DNA of 64,000 nt from a virus: positions 1 through 64,000 of the IMG/VR virus record IMGVR_UViG_3300015374_000002. One strand, given 5' to 3'. This document shows, in pieces, positions 7,703 through 15,310 of the stretch. Positions within the stretch are counted from its first letter, which is position 1, and each line of letters opens with the position of its first letter. Under the pieces are notes generated by a model that was not told the origin of the DNA, did no database searches, and saw only the letters and a list, made by a program, of their open reading frames with translations. A program made the position numbers and the translations under genes.

Positions 7703-9415
7703 TCACAGGCGGCGTGCGGAAGCCTCCGCCAGCGCCCGGTAGCCGCGCGCCAGAAGTGTCGGGTCGATCGTCTTGGTGTCCGGCCGGGCTGATGGGGCGG
7801 TGGAGTCGGATGCCACGATCGGCTCAGAGGGGGCGTCGTCCAGTTCGTCGTCGGCCTGCTTCGGCCGGGCGTCGATCTCCAGTCCGGCCGCCTTCAAAAC
7901 CGCCACCAACGACTCCACCGCGCCGAGCAGGCGGCGTTCGTTGGCCGCCGACAGGACACGGCCCGCCTTGGTCTGCGGCGCGTGTGTCAGCCAGGCTTTC
8001 ACGCCGGAGGTGACGTCCTCGATCTGGGAGGGGAAGGGCAGCATCTTCTCGCCCGTCTCCTCCTGTCCGTCCACCGACACCAGCAGTTCGACCGGTTCCG
8101 GTTCGGCCAGGGCGATCGTCTCCGACGTCGTCTCGCCGCCGACGCTGTAGGGCACCTCGAACGCCTTGGCCGCGCCGTCCTCGGCGTAGACGTTCAGTAC
8201 GGCGTGGTCCGGCCAGGTGCCCATCACCTCTATGTGCACCGCGTTGGCGAAGGTCTTGGCCGCCTCCTGCCGGATCTGCTCGCGCAGCTCTTCGTAGGTG
8301 CCGGGCAGGTGCGGGAACAGGGTGGACTCGATCGTCTCCGCCTGGTCGTCCTTCTTGCCCGCGTGGGAGGTGGCTTTGAGCTTCTCCCATTCGGCGACCG
8401 CCTTGGCGGCCTTCGCCTGGGTGTCGGGGTTGACGCCGTCGCCGCCGCGCGCCCACTTCTTCACCGTGGCGATGGCGATGGGGATGGCCCGGTCCAGCGG
8501 GGTGCCGCGCTTCTCGTGGATGGAGCGGGCGATCTCCCGGATGTAGGCGGGTAGTTCGCCTGCCTTTTCGACCCAGTTCTGCTTGGGGGAGCGGTTCAGG
8601 CTGGCACTGGAACCCTTCCCCTCGGTGCTGCCGTCACCGTCGTTGTCGGCGTCACCGTCGGCTTCCTGGTCTTCTTCTCCCGGTTCCGCCGCCTCATCCT
8701 CTTCGGCGTCTTGGTCGGCTTCTTCCTCATCCGCCTCATCCGGGTCTGCGTCGTCGTCGGGCTGCTCCGGTACGGCCGCCTCGTCCAGCAGTTCGTCGTC
8801 GGGCACTGCTTCCGCTTCGGCGTCCAACTCCGTCAATTCCTCGACGTCCAGCGTCTTGACCGCCAGCGTGGACGACATGCTGTTCGCGCCGAAAAGCACC
8901 GGCGAGTATTCGAAAAGGTCAATCTCCTTGATGCGGCGTACGCCGTCCTTGCCCCGGGTGGACTTGCCCGCCGGGACGCGGTAGCCCACCGACCATTCGC
9001 ACTCCGGGCCGAAGAACTTCACGTTCTGGTAGGCGTCGGAACCTTCCTTGGTGGCGAGGTTGTACTGCGTCTTGACGTAGAGGGCCCCGGCGCCCTGCGG
9101 CCACGCCTGACCGTCCTTCGTCTGAGCAGGTAGACGTGAATCGCCCGGCATCCACTCTTCGATGACCAGCGTCTTACTGGCCCATCGATGCCAATCGTGG
9201 TGAAAGATCCCCTTGGGGGTGCGCGTCTTCAGCGTCTTGGCGTAGGCGCCCGGCTCAATGATGTCGTCGTCATGGTCGCGGACCCCGGTGACGGACACGA
9301 TCGCCTCGACCACGCCGGTGGCGTCGTCGGTGTCCAGCAGGCCGACATCGGGTGCGGTCGCCGCAGCCTTGCGCTCCAGCCCGCCCCGTCGTTGTTCTTC
9401 CGTGGCAGTGGACAC
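7703..9415 (-). CDS. prohead protease (HK97 family) with long C-terminal extension, 570 aa
   Basis: Capsid maturation protease that cleaves scaffold or capsid during assembly. The GTG at 9415 follows GAGGGGCAAACC. Protease domain about residues 25-200: GVVEAIVSVTGVRDHDDDII, the catalytic-His region IFHHDWHRW, the Ser region ECEWSVGYRV, and SPVLFGANSMSSTLAV typical of family U35. Residues about 205-270 are almost entirely Asp/Glu. A helical repeat-like segment follows (ELPAYIREIARSIHEKRG, then VNPDTQAKAAKAVAEWEKLK), seen in several actinophage head proteins, and then a C-terminal domain of unknown role. The usual family length is about 200 aa, so this is an unusually long fusion, possibly carrying scaffold function. 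Upstream of the capsid gene, as expected. Confidence 0.9.
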   Translation of the reverse strand: MSTATEEQRRGGLERKAAATAPDVGLLDTDDATGVVEAIVSVTGVRDHDDDIIEPGAYAKTLKTRTPKGIFHHDWHRWASKTLVIEEWMPGDSRLPAQTKDGQAWPQGAGALYVKTQYNLATKEGSDAYQNVKFFGPECEWSVGYRVPAGKSTRGKDGVRRIKEIDLFEYSPVLFGANSMSSTLAVKTLDVEELTELDAEAEAVPDDELLDEAAVPEQPDDDADPDEADEEEADQDAEEDEAAEPGEEDQEADGDADNDGDGSTEGKGSSASLNRSPKQNWVEKAGELPAYIREIARSIHEKRGTPLDRAIPIAIATVKKWARGGDGVNPDTQAKAAKAVAEWEKLKATSHAGKKDDQAETIESTLFPHLPGTYEELREQIRQEAAKTFANAVHIEVMGTWPDHAVLNVYAEDGAAKAFEVPYSVGGETTSETIALAEPEPVELLVSVDGQEETGEKMLPFPSQIEDVTSGVKAWLTHAPQTKAGRVLSAANERRLLGAVESLVAVLKAAGLEIDARPKQADDELDDAPSEPIVASDSTAPSARPDTKTIDPTLLARGYRALAEASARRL

Positions 9416-9532
9416 GGTTTGCCCCTCCTCGCACGTACGCGGGGGTGGGCGCGCGTGTCTCGGGGCAACGTAAGGGCCGCGACCCGTTTAGGTCGCGCCC
9501 TCCCGCCACGTGGAAGGGCGCGACAGTGGTGG

Positions 9533-9805
9533 TTAGACGCCGGGGTTCTCAGCGTCCAGCCCCTCCAGCCCGGCTACCCGCTCCTCCAGCGCGGTGAAGT
9601 CCACGGCGGGGTGGGCGGCCTTGATGTCGGCGATGTCCTGTCGGATGCCCGCCAGGGCCGCGTCGATGCGGCCTACGAAGGCGTCGAGGTCTTCCTGCTG
9701 CGTCATGATGATGGTCACCTTTCTGTCGATCTCCGTCAGAGTGCACTGTGCCCTGAACAGGAGATACCGGAGGTTCCGCCAGGCCCTGCGGATGAGGTTG
9801 CGCAT
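9533..9805 (-). CDS. small coiled-coil protein, 90 aa
   Basis: Starts at 9805 (MRNLIRRAWRNLRYLLFRAQ) or at an internal ATG at 9706 (MTQQEDLDAFV). The basic amphipathic N-terminus could contact membrane or nucleic acid; the second half (FVGRIDAALAGIRQDIADIK, TALEERVAGLEGL) has heptad spacing and should be helical. It lies in the head module before the protease, so a scaffold-like role is possible but unproven. Neither start has a strong Shine-Dalgarno. Confidence 0.6.
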   Translation of the reverse strand: MRNLIRRAWRNLRYLLFRAQCTLTEIDRKVTIIMTQQEDLDAFVGRIDAALAGIRQDIADIKAAHPAVDFTALEERVAGLEGLDAENPGV

Positions 9806-9883
9806 CAGGCGGCTCTCTTCCTGGCGCGGTCTACATGGTCACCAGGATGACCCGGAGGGTTCGTTAGGGTCGCGGCCATGACG

Positions 9884-9917
9884 AAAGCCCGCCAGCCGGA
9901 CGGCGTGGCGGGCTTTT
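9884..9917. terminator. bidirectional terminator-like hairpin
   Basis: AAAGCCCGCC / GGCGGGCTTT with a 13-nt loop, after the stop of the gene at 9929. T5 follows on the plus strand, TTTCGT on the minus. Confidence 0.75.
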
Positions 9918-9928
9918 TGTGGGGATGG

Positions 9929-10363
9929 TCAGTGTTGGGCGAGCCAGTGGGCAACGTCCTGCTTCAGCTCCAGCGGAGCCGCCTGCCAGGACGGCAGTTT
10001 GAGCAGGTTGATCAGGAAGTCGCGCTGCTCGGCCTCTGGGGCAGAGGACAGGCCCACGCCGTCCAGGAGGCTGGCCGTGGTGGTGGCCAGGCGCAGGATG
10101 CCGTCGTCGTAGGCCCAGACGTTCCAGGTGCTCTTGACGGCGTCGGCGACATCGGGTTCGGCCAGGACGTCGCCGGGCGGCGACCAGGTGGGAAGGGTGG
10201 TGGGTGCCGGGACCGCCATGTAAGTGCGGGCGATCATGATGTTGTCGGCGTATTCGCGGATCTCTGCTTCGACGGCGCCGGTGGCGTCGGGCAGGACCTT
10301 GCCGGTGGCGTCGGTGAAGGTGATTTCGGATCGGTCTCCACCGGCGGGGGTGCGCTCGTTCAT
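9929..10363 (-). CDS. hypothetical protein, 144 aa
   Basis: Likely start ATG at 10363 (MNERTPAGGDRSEITFTDAT); the Shine-Dalgarno is weak (GAGAGCC) and the frame continues upstream through the leader. Unrecognised, soluble, acidic, with a helical C-terminus (DFLINLLKLPSWQAAPLELK). It sits inside the head module but has its own CGCTAAATGACTG promoter, so it is probably expressed earlier than its neighbours. Confidence 0.7.
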   Translation of the reverse strand: MNERTPAGGDRSEITFTDATGKVLPDATGAVEAEIREYADNIMIARTYMAVPAPTTLPTWSPPGDVLAEPDVADAVKSTWNVWAYDDGILRLATTTASLLDGVGLSSAPEAEQRDFLINLLKLPSWQAAPLELKQDVAHWLAQH

Positions 10364-10458
10364 TCTGGGGCTCTCGGCTTTCGTGTGCTGGGTTCGGTGG
10401 CTGCGTTGCAGGTGGTGGCCGACAACGTGGTCTCCTGGGATAGACGGGTCACCCACTC

Positions 10459-10488
10459 AGTATACAGTCATTTAGCGCCACGATGCAA
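10459..10488 (-). promoter_or_regulatory. promoter with CGCTAAATGACTG element
   Basis: -35 TTGCAT (10483-10488), 18 nt, -10 TATACT (10459-10464); the spacer ends GGCGCTAAATGACTG. The leader lacks the usual AGAGCGA hairpin. Confidence 0.7.
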
Positions 10489-10506
10489 GGGTGGTTTGAG
10501 GACCCG

Positions 10507-13500
10507 TCACAACATCTCCACCCGGATGTCGCCGTCAGCATCGAAGATCACGAACTCCTCCTCGTGCAGACACCCGAACCCGGTCCGCGCCGTACCCAGC
10601 ACCAGCTCTACCGGGAATGACGCCTTCAACATCACCTTGTGCTCGCCGCCGGACGCGAAACCCTTCGACGTCATGCGGTTGGTGGACCAGGAGTTGACTG
10701 GTTGCAGATGAACCGGCCGGTCACCCGCCGTCTTGGCCCACTCCGGCGTCGGCGCCCACTCCGGCGTCGGCGTCGGCTTCCCGTAGCTGGCAGAGGGGAA
10801 GAACTTCATGCCGCGATACACCGACACATGCGTGATCCCCGCCGCCTTGAACTCCTCCTGCGTGTGCTCGTACATTACCCGCGCCACCCGCTGGTACCAC
10901 GGCCCCGACGTCGGCCAACGCTCCGCCATCACCTTGTCGAAGTCCTCCTGGCTCATCCTCGGCGCCGACGGCGCGTTGAGTCCGAACTCCTGCTTGACCG
11001 CCTCCTGCATGACGACCGCGTTGGGACTACTGTCGCCGGAGGTTCCCGCCCACAAGCTGACCCGCTCGTTGATCTCATGGGCCAGGGACGCCTGTCGCGC
11101 ATCGCTGGACAACGACTCGAACGCGCCCACGTCGGTGGCGTGGGCGCGAGAGGCGCGGAACTTCTCCCAGTCGGTCGGGTTGTTCAACCGGGCGGCCAGC
11201 TCGGCGTGGATGTTGGCCTCCGTCTGCGCGGCTACTCCGCCCTGGTTCTTGGCCAGAGGGTGCACATTCTTACCCGCCTGCTTCAGCCACTTGTCGGCAG
11301 TTGCGTTCTCGGCGGAGGTGAAGTCCGGCAACACCTTCGGCAGGCCGCCGAAGGCGCCCAGCTTGAAGTGCTCGTGCATCAGCGACGTCTCAAACGCCGC
11401 CGCCATCTGCGCGACCTCGGCTTCGCTATAGCCCTGATCGCGCAGCTTGTTCTTGTACAGCGTGACCTTCAGCCGGAACTTCTTCGCGTCCGCCTTCTCC
11501 AGCTTCCCGTTCTCCAGGGCGGCCGTCACCGACGCCACCTCGGCCTCAGCCTTGGCCTTGGCGGCGGCCTGCTCGGCAGCGAACTTTTCAGCCGCCTCCT
11601 TGGCCTTCTTCTTCGCCTCCTGGTCCTTCTTGAAGTCGGCGTATCCGAGCTGGGCGCGGCTGAAAGCCGCAATCACCGCGTCACGCGGCAGGGCGGCCGT
11701 CGCGAACAGGTCCTCCGGCAGCAGCGCGTCAGTGGTGTCGTCGGCTTCGACGTCCTGCATGTTGGCCAGGAACCGATCTTCGACCACCTTGCTGTACTTC
11801 TTGCGCAGTGCGGTGTTGAAGTCGGTCGTCGTCCCCATGGCCGCGTCGAGGATCTTGGCCCGTTCGGGGAACAAGTCGGAAAAGCGCACCTTGTCGCCAC
11901 TGGGCGACAGCGCGCCCAGCCCGCCCTCCCGGCGGTCCTTCATCCACAGCCGCACCGACTCTGCGAAGTCCTCACGGGGGTCCACTGATCCGTACTCAGT
12001 GACGCCGTTCGTGCCCAGCGAGATCGGCTTGACGTAGTTGTAGACGGCGCTGGGGTTCAGGCCCGACGTCTCCTTGAACGTCTTGGCGAAGCGGCCAGCA
12101 ACGAGCTGGTCACGTTGCTGCGCTTCGTTCCAGGAGATCTCCTGGCCGTAGACGACCGGGCCGTCTGCCTGCGAAAGCCACTGATCGACGCCGAAGCCTT
12201 GGGAATCGACGGTGTGGCCGAACTCGTGCGCCAAAGTGGTCGGCTTCGGATCCTGCCCGGCCCAGATCGTGGTGCCGCCGAAGGCGCCGGTGGCTTCACT
12301 GTGGAAGCCCGGCATGTTGTACTTGGCGGCCCAGTAGGAGTCGGCCGGGTTGGCGCCCTGCAACAGTGCCAGGCCGCGCTGCAACGCGGCCTTGTCCTTG
12401 GGGGCGAAGTTCAGGACCGACTCCAGCATGGCCGCCGTCGCGTCGCCGCGCGCCTTCGCCGCGCCCGCCGTCTCTCCCGGCTTCAGCTCCACCAGGTAGG
12501 AGCGGCTCTTGTAGCGCCAGGCGATGCCGTTGGTGACGGTGTAACCCTCGATCGTCAGGTCAGTGACGGGGATGGGTTCGGTGTTGGCGCCGGTGAGTCC
12601 GAGCTGGTCGAACCATGGCACGGTGGACGGCACCCCGCCGGGGCCCTGTTGGGTCGCGGCGGCCGGGATGTCGGGGTCGGCCTTCTTCTCCCCGTCGGCT
12701 GCGATCAGGGCGTCCTTGAGCACCTGAACGGCTTCGTCGTCGTCGTACAGCGCCGACGGCTCGTCCCCGACATGCTTGGTCTTGTCGTCCACCTTCAACG
12801 CGTCGTCAAGGCCGCCGCCGGTGTCGTGGAACTTGTACAGCGGCGTACCCGGGCCGACGAACCTGATCTCGGTGTCGCCGTTGGCGTTGGTCATCGTGAA
12901 CTTGTGGACGCCGTACCACGGCACCGCTTCGGTCACGGTGCGGATGTCGGCCTTGCCGCCCTTGCCCGGCAGGGCGATCACGTCGCCGCCCTTGACCGTT
13001 TCCACGCCGATCGGAGACGCCTTGTCGGAGGTGGGGATCGCCGACGCCTTGAAGCCGCGAAGTTGCGCCACCACCGAGTCGAGCCATTCGGCGCCCTTTC
13101 TCAGGGAATTCGCCTTCGCCTTCGGCGTGGAGGAGGACTGGGCGCGGGCCCGCACTACGGCCGCCAGCGCCTCCGCCTGACTGGCGGTCAACGGCTGTTT
13201 GGCGCGCAACGCGGCGGCGCCCTCGCGGGCGTTGACGCCGTAGTTGAGCGCCGGATCGTCAATCGCCAGGTCATTGATCGCATTGCGCTGGGAGGCGGCC
13301 ATGTCCACCTTGGCCGCAGGGACGCCACCCGGCCCATCGACGATGGGCGACGGCGGCGACGGCTCCAGCGGGACCCTCGCCGGGGCAGGTTTCGCCGGAG
13401 GTTTCGCCGCCTGCGGCTGCGGCTGTGGCTTTGGCTGCGGTTTGCCGTCGAACGCCACATGCTGCCGCTGGACTAGCCGATCACGCCGCTCCCCGGCCAC

Positions 13501-13731
13501 CCGGACGCGAATGCGACCGGTCGCGGCATCGACGCCCTGGAATGTGCCGCGCGCACCGCCCAGTAGCCGGACCGGGTCACCGGTCTCCACGAACCGGCCA
13601 TGCCGGTCGCGCGGATGCTGGGCGGGCCGCCACTGGGGTCGCCGCACCTTGAAGGTGACCGGGCCGCTGCTCCATGTCTGCGACTGCGGCAACGCCTCGT
13701 AGACGGCGTCGCCGACCCCCCACCGTGACAA
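10507..13731 (-). CDS. large head-module protein with metallopeptidase and ADP-ribosyltransferase domains, 1074 aa
   Basis: The TTG at 13731 follows GGAGATCGGG. N-terminus: WRPAQHPRDRHGRFVETGDP, a conserved basic motif in actinophage head-associated proteins, then a Pro/Gln/Lys linker. A central zinc-peptidase motif TTLAHEFGHTVD (HExxH) is followed by the downstream acidic motif DPREDFAESVRLW. An Ala/Lys/Glu coiled-coil comes next (AKKKAKEAAEKFAAEQAAAK). The C-terminal about 170 aa show the R-S-E mono-ADP-ribosyltransferase signature: Arg in VSVYRGMKF, Ser-Thr in NSWSTNRMTS, and the Glu motif CLHEEEFVIF. Family knowledge suggests a polyvalent protein packaged in or injected from the head that modifies host proteins early; that is inference. 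Lies between the IPT/TIG gene and the protease region. Confidence 0.8.
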   Translation of the reverse strand: MSRWGVGDAVYEALPQSQTWSSGPVTFKVRRPQWRPAQHPRDRHGRFVETGDPVRLLGGARGTFQGVDAATGRIRVRVAGERRDRLVQRQHVAFDGKPQPKPQPQPQAAKPPAKPAPARVPLEPSPPSPIVDGPGGVPAAKVDMAASQRNAINDLAIDDPALNYGVNAREGAAALRAKQPLTASQAEALAAVVRARAQSSSTPKAKANSLRKGAEWLDSVVAQLRGFKASAIPTSDKASPIGVETVKGGDVIALPGKGGKADIRTVTEAVPWYGVHKFTMTNANGDTEIRFVGPGTPLYKFHDTGGGLDDALKVDDKTKHVGDEPSALYDDDEAVQVLKDALIAADGEKKADPDIPAAATQQGPGGVPSTVPWFDQLGLTGANTEPIPVTDLTIEGYTVTNGIAWRYKSRSYLVELKPGETAGAAKARGDATAAMLESVLNFAPKDKAALQRGLALLQGANPADSYWAAKYNMPGFHSEATGAFGGTTIWAGQDPKPTTLAHEFGHTVDSQGFGVDQWLSQADGPVVYGQEISWNEAQQRDQLVAGRFAKTFKETSGLNPSAVYNYVKPISLGTNGVTEYGSVDPREDFAESVRLWMKDRREGGLGALSPSGDKVRFSDLFPERAKILDAAMGTTTDFNTALRKKYSKVVEDRFLANMQDVEADDTTDALLPEDLFATAALPRDAVIAAFSRAQLGYADFKKDQEAKKKAKEAAEKFAAEQAAAKAKAEAEVASVTAALENGKLEKADAKKFRLKVTLYKNKLRDQGYSEAEVAQMAAAFETSLMHEHFKLGAFGGLPKVLPDFTSAENATADKWLKQAGKNVHPLAKNQGGVAAQTEANIHAELAARLNNPTDWEKFRASRAHATDVGAFESLSSDARQASLAHEINERVSLWAGTSGDSSPNAVVMQEAVKQEFGLNAPSAPRMSQEDFDKVMAERWPTSGPWYQRVARVMYEHTQEEFKAAGITHVSVYRGMKFFPSASYGKPTPTPEWAPTPEWAKTAGDRPVHLQPVNSWSTNRMTSKGFASGGEHKVMLKASFPVELVLGTARTGFGCLHEEEFVIFDADGDIRVEML

Positions 13732-13820
13732 CCCGATCTCCTAGTCGTATGGGGGGAAGAGTCCCGGCGTGCCGGGGGGCCGAATCGCCGGGAATCTTCG
13801 ATTGCGAGGGGTTGAGAGTG

Positions 13821-14288
13821 TCAGGAGGTAGTGAAGGCGGACGTCTTGGTCGCGGTGCCGCCGGTCGTGGTGACGGCCACGCTGTAGGTCCCGGCGGTCT
13901 TCGCCGGAGACACCGCCGTGATCGTCGTGGGGTTGACGACGACGACGGACGTGGCGGCGGTGCCGCCCACGGCCACCGTGGCGCCGGGCGCGAAATACGT
14001 GCCGGTGACAGTGAAGGCGGTTCCGCCCGCCGCCGCACCGGCGGCCGGGGCCACCGTGGAGATGGTCGGCGTCGCGAACGCGGCGTCCCAGTCCTTCTGC
14101 TTGATGATCTGCCCGGCCCGGAACTTGAGCTGCTTCTTGACGGTCGGGTAATTGACGTGGTCGTAGGCGCTGTCCTCATACACGTTGACCAGCACCTTGA
14201 CGCGCGGCTCCGCTTCAGCCTGCGACTCCAGCACGCCGCCACCCGGAACCTTCGCCAGCGGCGTACCCGCAGCGTTCACCAAGGTCAT
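13821..14288 (-). CDS. IPT/TIG (Ig-like) domain head protein, 155 aa
   Basis: ATG at 14288 (MTLVNAAGTPLAKVPGGGVL) behind GAGGGGGTATTCCC; an upstream ATG at 14339 lacks a ribosome site. Residues about 1-70 contain KVLVNVYEDSAYDHVNYPTV and KFRAGQIIKQKDWDAAF. Residues about 72-155 are an IPT/TIG Ig-like fold (PTISTVAPAAGAAAGGTAFT, GTYFAPGATVAVGG). Such domains decorate phage heads and tails and help surface binding. Position between ART proteins and protease suggests a head decoration or head-tail protein. Confidence 0.8.
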   Translation of the reverse strand: MTLVNAAGTPLAKVPGGGVLESQAEAEPRVKVLVNVYEDSAYDHVNYPTVKKQLKFRAGQIIKQKDWDAAFATPTISTVAPAAGAAAGGTAFTVTGTYFAPGATVAVGGTAATSVVVVNPTTITAVSPAKTAGTYSVAVTTTGGTATKTSAFTTS

Positions 14289-14354
14289 GGGAATACCCCC
14301 TCGATACGTAGTCGTGGGGGTGGTATCGGCGGCCATCATGCAGGCCGTGCGCGG

Positions 14355-14534
14355 TTAGCGTCGCGGGCTAACGCGGATACCCCACATGGCGAGGATTCGG
14401 GCGACGTCTGCCGGAAGGTCGGCGTCGGAGGTCGCCCGCAGGCAGGCTTCGGCCACCCGCATCCGGTCCCCGACCGAGGGGTTGTGATCGTGCAGTGCGC
14501 GGGCGATTCGGCGCGACAGCTCGGGACTGATCAT
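14355..14534 (-). CDS. small helical protein, 59 aa
   Basis: MISPELSRRIARALHDHNPS starts at the ATG at 14534 and overlaps the stop of the upstream ART gene by ATGA. The rest (RMRVAEACLRATSDADLPAD) predicts helices. Ends TAA at 14355-14357. Tight overlap and head-module context support it as a real translationally coupled gene. Function unknown. Confidence 0.7.
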   Translation of the reverse strand: MISPELSRRIARALHDHNPSVGDRMRVAEACLRATSDADLPADVARILAMWGIRVSPRR

Positions 14535-15310
14535 GCTTCCACCACCACCGCCGACCGGTTCAGTACGATCAAGAAGTCGCCCTTGCCAGCGCCCTTGGCA
14601 AGGATTGCGTCGTAGCCGTTCATGGCGGCGAACCTGCCGAAATCGGAGGTCAGGATGCCCAGTTGCCTGCCTGGCTTCTGCTCGTCCAACGGCAGCTTGG
14701 CCACCGCCGTCATCGCCTCATTCAGGTGGTCGAAAGTCGCCTTCATCAGCTCTTCATGCCCGATCACTTTGGCGTTGGGACGCAACGCCATCCTAATGAT
14801 CGTTTTGCCGTATTTGTCGGCGTCCTTCAGGTTCGTCGAGGAGTAGGTGCCATTGCCGAACACGCCGAGCCCAGCGAAGTAGTCGCCCGTCTTGAACTGC
14901 TCGGCATACTGTTCGGCGTCATCCCCACTCAGTCCTCGAAACAGCTCCGTCCCGCCATTCTTGACCACCTCATCGACGTCGCCGAGTTCCGGGAGGGCGT
15001 CGAATCCCTGCTTGCGGTAGATCTCTTTGAGCCCGTCGTCTCGATCTTTGGCTGCGTCAATGCTGGTGAGTGCGGCAATCGCCGGAGCCAAGTCTTCATC
15101 CTTCCAGTCGTTCATGCTCATACGCGGCGCGGCCCTATACCCACCAGCCGAGCCGCTGCCGCTAGAGAATCGTCCGCGTCCATCCCGTCGCCGCCCGGCA
15201 CCATCACGCCAGCCGCGTCCATGCGTGGACTGATCGTGACGGCCCGGAAGATGCTTCAGCACCAGGCGCAGCGTCACCTCTGACGACTGCCGGATCAGGA
15301 TCAGCTTCAC
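14531..15310 (-). CDS. second ADP-ribosyltransferase-type head protein, 259 aa
   Basis: The GTG at 15310 overlaps the portal stop (GTGA). N-terminus has the phage head motif LKHLPGRHDQSTHGRG, then an Arg/Gly/Ser-rich linker and an ART-like domain: Arg in TELFRGLSGDD, Ser-Thr in GTYSSTNLKDADKYGKTIIR, and a C-terminal GYDAILAKGAGKGDFLIVLN where the catalytic Glu is less obvious. It resembles portal-proximal ART proteins of other phages. Whether it is enzymatically active is uncertain because the ExE motif is not clear. Same fold class as the C-terminus of the 1074-aa protein. Confidence 0.75.
   Translation of the reverse strand: MKLILIRQSSEVTLRLVLKHLPGRHDQSTHGRGWRDGAGRRRDGRGRFSSGSGSAGGYRAAPRMSMNDWKDEDLAPAIAALTSIDAAKDRDDGLKEIYRKQGFDALPELGDVDEVVKNGGTELFRGLSGDDAEQYAEQFKTGDYFAGLGVFGNGTYSSTNLKDADKYGKTIIRMALRPNAKVIGHEELMKATFDHLNEAMTAVAKLPLDEQKPGRQLGILTSDFGRFAAMNGYDAILAKGAGKGDFLIVLNRSAVVVEA

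Noticed and set aside
7201-7706. Two minus-strand frames between protease and capsid (153 and 97 codons)
   Set aside because: Arg/Pro-rich, overlap each other, no convincing start signals and no recognisable pattern.
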